Shown here one piece after another: positions 59,737 to 64,000 of a DNA stretch of 64,000 nt; position 1 is the first letter of the stretch, and each line of letters opens with the position of its first letter. The DNA comes from Salvator merianae (lineage: Eukaryota > Chordata > Lepidosauria > Squamata > Teiidae): positions 144,155,988 to 144,219,987 of the forward strand of contig QVOM02000034.1 of NCBI GenBank assembly GCA_003586115.2. Direction: 5' to 3'. A model generated the notes under the pieces. The model was given only the letters and a program-made list of their open reading frames with translations. It had not been told where the DNA came from and made no database searches. A program made the position numbers and the translations under genes.

Positions 59737-59847
59737 CAGGTAGAGAAAAATGGCTAGATTTTGATCTAAATACAGGATCCATGTTACTGGTCAGTTTCCC
59801 TGTATCTGCAACCTTTATGGCAATTGTGTTTCAAATCATTTCCATAG
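59737..59847 (+). other. Candidate host exon B (weak)
   Basis: An AG at 59736 and a donor atag/gtaagg at 59847/59848 bound 111 bp. Joined to candidate exon A (which ends with one extra base), the frame stays open and gives REKWLDFDLN followed by a hydrophobic run MLLVSFPVSATFMAIVFQ, which could be a membrane segment. The acceptor is weak, and an alternative AG lies at 59714. I do not recognise a protein family. An open frame of this length is not unlikely by chance. Confidence 0.18.
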
Positions 59848-60148
59848 GTAAGGGTGTGTGTGCCTTGGCAATGCCCTTGCCTTTGCATGACACAGCACTC
59901 TGGTCTTATGAATTTTGGATAACCATGCTACACTGATCACAGCAACTGGGCCACTTCCACCATCCCCAGGTAAATCTATAGAGGATGAAAGGAGGCAGCT
60001 CACCAGGCCAGCTTGTCCACAGCCACTTCTCCAGAACACTGATAATGACTGACATCTGGTGCTATTTCTAGTTCTTCAGAAACTAATCTGTGTGGGAAGC
60101 TCACTGCATTGAGAGGTGCTTCCCTTCACTAGTGTTCATCTCAAGATT

Positions 60149-60172
60149 CAATCAATCAATCAATCAATCAAT
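60149..60172. repeat. (CAAT)n microsatellite
   Basis: About six CAAT units. Confidence 0.9.
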
Positions 60173-60522
60173 CGTCTTAATTCAATAGCTAGCTTGACTG
60201 GGACTGCATTGACATGCAGTGAAAAAAACACCTCTGGGGAGGCTCAGAGATGGTTTGTAAGTAGAATCGTTCACATACCCCTACCCCATTGCATGAACAT
60301 ACAATGTATTGACATACATCTGGGATCACCTCTTCAGAATAGTACACTCAGAAGACCAGAAATGTTTTCGTAGCATGCTAGCTTTCAACAAACACCACGA
60401 TTTGTCTTAAGGGATTCAAACCATCTCACACTTGTTTTCTGAAGTGTTACATTCTCCAAGGATTACACTATATACATTTTCTAAATATGAGGAGTATTTT
60501 TTGAAGTCACTCATTTGCAGTA

Positions 60523-60538
60523 TTTTTCTTTTCTTTTC

Positions 60539-60569
<31 letters not shown>

Positions 60570-60592
60570 CTTTTCTCTTTTCTTTTTGTTTT
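60523..60592. repeat. (TTTTC)n microsatellite
   Basis: About thirteen TTTTC units with small interruptions. A second poly-T run is at 60652. Confidence 0.93.
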
Positions 60593-61061
60593 TGGATGGC
60601 ACTGAAAACTGTAATGGCAGGAACTGCTCAAAAAATAACAAATTTTTCTTCTTTTTTTTTCAGCATCAGTTTCCTTATGGCATGATCCTGATTAAAAGTT
60701 TAAGAGAAGACATATTCATTTACATTATGCCTTTAGCAATATTTGTGGGACACAATGAATAACTTATAAATATTTAAATATAGATATATGACATAGCTAT
60801 GTTAATTCAAGTTATAAATATTCTATGGGCTGCCTACAATTATATATTGTGTTCTTTGCAGTTCACTTACTTGTTCTATATATTTATAGGATTCAGTAAC
60901 AATATCAGGAATATTGCTAACACTATCTTAGTATAGTTATGTACAAGTAAACTCTTGATTTTAATTAGAGAAAATTGTTGTTTACATACTCCACCAGATA
61001 TAGTGACTGGAGTTTGGACTCATTATTAGATTGAATCCTAATCAAGGTTTTTGGAATGAAC

Positions 61062-61558
61062 AAGGGGCCTTTCCGCACTTACTCTTAGAGTGGGCTAGTG
61101 CAGCACATGGCTTTCTTCTGGGCCTCTCTCTTCTTTACTCCAGTGTGGACTAGTGAGACCACTCCACCTGGTAATCAGTTGCATCTGCACTGGATGCAGC
61201 TTTGCCTGGTGTAGGTGGCCAAAATGGCTGTCTAGATTGGAATACCGGTAGACCTGTTTTAACAAGTCTACCAGCAGTCAAGGAAGGCTTGCAAAAGGGT
61301 GCATGCTTCCAACAGCCAATTAGCAGGGGGGATCTATTTTGGCAGTGCACCAAACTGCATTGTTGAAATGGGTCCCCCTAGGGCTTTGAGGCCAGAAACT
61401 TTAGTTCTTGCCTATCAGAGTTGCCATATCAAGCTTCAAAGCTCACATAAGGTTTGGAGTGTTGTGAGGCCTGTCCTGGAACAAGTCAATCAAGTACAAA
61501 CAGCCTTGTTCTAGGGCAGGTGGACTGATCAACCCCTGCAAGTGTGGAAACAGCCAAG
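61062..61558. mobile_element. TIR transposon, GGGCC family
   Basis: The element is 61065-61555 (491 bp). Left end GGGCCTTTCCGCACTT, right end AAGTGTGGAAACAGCC, flanked by AAG at 61062-61064 and 61556-61558. Internal landmarks in order: 'ggtggccaaaatggc', 'gtagacctgttttaac' with 'gtctaccagcag', 'gcagtgcaccaaac', 'ttgaaatgggtccc', 'aactttagttcttg'. These define the family also seen at 1-900, 23630, 25092, 27998 and 35735. No transposase is encoded. Confidence 0.75.
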
Positions 61559-62782
61559 GTACCTTCAGAGAATGTAGTTCCAAATAGCATTGCTTTTGGG
61601 AGACAGTGGAGAACACAAAGACCTGGTGTGCTGTGTTAGTGAGGTCCTGAAAAGTTGCACATGACTGAATGATTGAATAACAATGGTTATTTTATATATT
61701 CCTATGTCTTCTGTTTGTTTTTTCCCCATGTTGCACCTAGTTAACTAATAACTACTGGAACTACAGTTGTCTTTTCCTCCTAGAAGCATTAGATTTCAAT
61801 TTATAGATTTTAATATTTTTTTAATCTTCTCCAATTCTTCCTTTTAAATTCTGCTATCCACTGGGATAACCATATATATCATTGTAACTATATATTTTTT
61901 CAACCATAGTAATGTCAAGCATATAAAGATTACACTGTTAATCTGTTTGAATTTTAAAATCATATAATATTTTAACCTTACATTTTTGACAATCTTATAT
62001 AGTGCATGTTTCCATCATTTTTTTTTCCAGCTGGTAAGCTGTAAATTTGATTTAAGTTTAAGTGTAACATTGATACAACTTTATCATGGCTTTATATTCA
62101 GTCTGTGTCATGTTATTGTTCTAATGATGTGGTCTACAGTTTCAACATTTCCCTAAATATTCTACACTTGCTGTTATTTATTATTTTTTGCTTTCATGTT
62201 GTTCATTTCTAGAACCTGCTTACGGCTCTACGAAATAGTTATTCTGATTCTTTTCTCTATGGCTGCATCCAGATAACTAAAAAAGGCTATCTGTAAGGGA
62301 CCCCAGCACATGACAACCCTTAGTTGCCACCCTCATTCAGGCTTAGCCACCCTTGGAGACCCCAGTTGGTATACTCTGTGAAAACTCCAAGGATGCATCC
62401 TACCCTCTTCTGCCCCACTGTCTGGCAAGCGTGTGAGGACAGAGAAGACTTAACACTTTGTCACTTGGTGCCTGACATAATTAAGAGAAGAGAGAAAATA
62501 ACCAACTTCTATGGCCATTGCATATCCATTGTTTAATCACCCTTTGAGGACAGGAGGCATTGGGCATGTACATACTGTGTCTCCCAGCCCAGGACCTCAA
62601 AGGTGGCTCAGAGATGGTTCAGAGGTGGTACTGTCATGTGTGTGAGTGCTCATTTCACATCTGATGCAAATTAAAGACCTAGAAAAAAAAAACTTGTTCA
62701 AAGCACATTAGAGGTGGATTTCAGATAGGATCAGAATGTGATGAAAACACTAATGCTTTATGCTACCATTCCAAGATGCTTT

Positions 62783-62837
<55 letters not shown>

Positions 62838-63471
62838 ACATGTAAATATAGCCTAGTTTCATTTGTAATAATCCTTGGCCGGCAATGTTGCATGATAGGT
62901 ACAGTCAGCCAACATTATCTTTAGGAAGTAATGTATGATTGCTCTCATAACCTTTCAGGGCTTTAAAAAAAAATAATAAAAAAAAAATCTAATTTAGCTT
63001 GAGTCTTGTCAGCTGCTATAGCTTCTCACCAGGTGTTTATGGCCTTCATTGTACTTGCTCCATTAAACTTTCATTTAGGGATTTTATGAACACTTTTGAC
63101 ACTTTTTTTTCACTTTTGTTGAATAGCTTCAGATTACAAAATGTATCTATAATTTTCTACTTTATCTAGATTTTATTTAAATTTAAGTTGCTATCCCACA
63201 TTTTATTTCATCTAGTTCAGCAGTATTTCCTCAATAAATTGACAGTATTCTACAATTTTTGATTCCAAATTCCAGTGCTATATCTTTACTAAATATTCTG
63301 GCTTTGCTCATCATGATTTCATTTCTCCTGATGATTTCCTGTATAATTTTGAGCCATCCCCATACAAAAGATTACCGTTATTTTGTTTGGAACCTTTTTG
63401 GCACAGTATGTTTTCTTTGATGTTATTATAGCAATGATAAATGACAGAAGTGAAGGGGAATCACTCTGATA
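61559..63471. other. AT-rich stretch without a recognised gene
   Basis: 62600-62790 is related to the repeat at 10561-10805. The rest is AT-rich with homopolymer A runs near 62975. Confidence 0.5.
62785..62835. repeat. (AT)n microsatellite
   Basis: About 25 perfect AT units, located at the end of the repeat related to 10561-10805. Confidence 0.97.
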
Positions 63472-63882
63472 TAGAGATGTGTGAAACTGGGTTTAGATGA
63501 GCCTAAACTGCTCAAAGAGGGAGGCAACATAATGCAATTCTTCCTCTCACAACCATGATGGTTTGGGAGAGAAAGGAGAAGGAAGATAAATAAATGGTAA
63601 ACACAGGATGCTGTTAAAGCAATCTACCCTCTCTCTGGTCTCTCCTGCAACTGGACTCTCTTTCCCAATTAGCCTTTCAGCTGTGAGGGGGTGGCGCCAA
63701 ATGGCACTGACAATTATGTTGTTGCACAACCCACAGTGATCCCGCACTCCCTGCCTATTCCCTTGGTTTGGCAGAGACCAGGGAAAGGATAGAAGTGCAT
63801 GATTGGTCGGGCCCTGCTATGACCTCTTGCCCAGTGCCACATGGCCCCATCCACTCCTAGCTAAAAGGCTAGTTGTGAGAGA
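63472..63882. other. Possible left end of a TAGRGATGTG hAT copy; otherwise unassigned
   Basis: TAGAGATGTGTGAAAC at 63472 resembles the left TIR at 37186 (TAGAGATGTGCAAAT). No answering right end was found inside the window, so this may be chance or a truncated copy. Confidence 0.3.
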
Positions 63883-64000
63883 GGCCCTTTCTGTACTGTC
63901 TCTTATTCCAGAACGAATTCCAGAATAAGGGGAAGCAATCCACACACTAGTGCAGACTAGGCCACGCTTCACCTCCAACATGCTTTGTCCAACACGGACA
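63883..64000. mobile_element. GGGCC-family MITE, cut by the window end
   Basis: Begins GGCCCTTTCTGTACT, then 'cttattccagaacgaattcc' and 'cacactagtgcagact', like the left halves of 7063, 13337 and 56857. The right half is outside the window. Confidence 0.65.

Larger units (their letters stand above)
58611..61061. other. Mostly unique sequence around the exon candidates
   Basis: Apart from exon candidates A and B there is a (CAAT)n tract at 60149-60172 and a (TTTTC)n tract at 60523-60592. 60225-60260 shares words with repeats at 10561 and 62600. Nothing else was recognised. Confidence 0.45.

Overview
This window looks like non-coding, repeat-rich DNA from a vertebrate nuclear genome, most probably a squamate reptile (lizard). 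The evidence is the AT-rich background, the absence of operons or dense ORFs, abundant microsatellites, and a mixture of L1, L2-like, CR1/L3-like and R4/Dong-like non-LTR retrotransposons next to many hairpin-forming non-autonomous DNA transposons. That combination of LINE clades is what is known from lizard genomes such as Anolis. The species call is an inference. I found no host gene that I can name.

Layout. 0-1.2 kb: decayed copies of a TIR element, then a perfect 202-bp hAT-type hairpin MITE (992-1193, 8-bp duplication). 1.2-10.9 kb: mostly unique AT-rich DNA with LINE tails, microsatellites and one truncated short MITE. 10.9-11.7 kb: a 5'-truncated L1 with a perfect 18-bp target duplication. 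13.3-15.4 kb: a short palindromic MITE, a tRNA-SINE-like remnant and a CpG-rich 609-bp TIR element. 17.8-19.2 kb: an internally deleted CR1/L3-like LINE. 19.5-25.6 kb: a cluster of DNA transposons, including an 851-bp CpG-rich hAT element built from nested hairpins. 26-28.7 kb: a compound microsatellite, an L2-like reverse-transcriptase tail and another TIR element. 31.9-44.3 kb: a two-copy dispersed repeat, an 8-bp-TSD hAT element and several decayed TIR elements. 44.7-48.7 kb: the main coding relic, a nearly complete but inactivated R4/Dong-like LINE ending in a (TTA)n tract, with a probable solo LTR inserted in it. 48.7-53.4 kb: long unique AT-rich stretch. 53.4-54.6 kb: a GC-rich 1165-bp element dominated by a long inverted repeat. 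55-64 kb: an antisense CR1, more TIR elements, a weak candidate for two host exons near 59.0-59.9 kb, and microsatellites.

How the parts relate. At least a dozen copies share a terminal sequence close to GGGCCTTTTCGCACT or its CpG-decayed form GGCCCTTTCTGCACT. Five of the eight best-delimited copies are flanked by matching 3-bp direct repeats, so this looks like one superfamily of non-autonomous DNA transposons that amplified repeatedly, from CpG-intact (young) to heavily decayed (old). Separate elements with TIRs TAGRGRTGTGCA or CAGCGGCGG have 8-bp duplications and fit hAT. No transposase gene for any of them is in the window. Almost all longer open frames are explained by LINE relics or by GC-rich transposon hairpins. 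I did not find a convincing new biological system; the most unusual objects are the hairpin-concatemer transposons and the R4 element at its trinucleotide tract.
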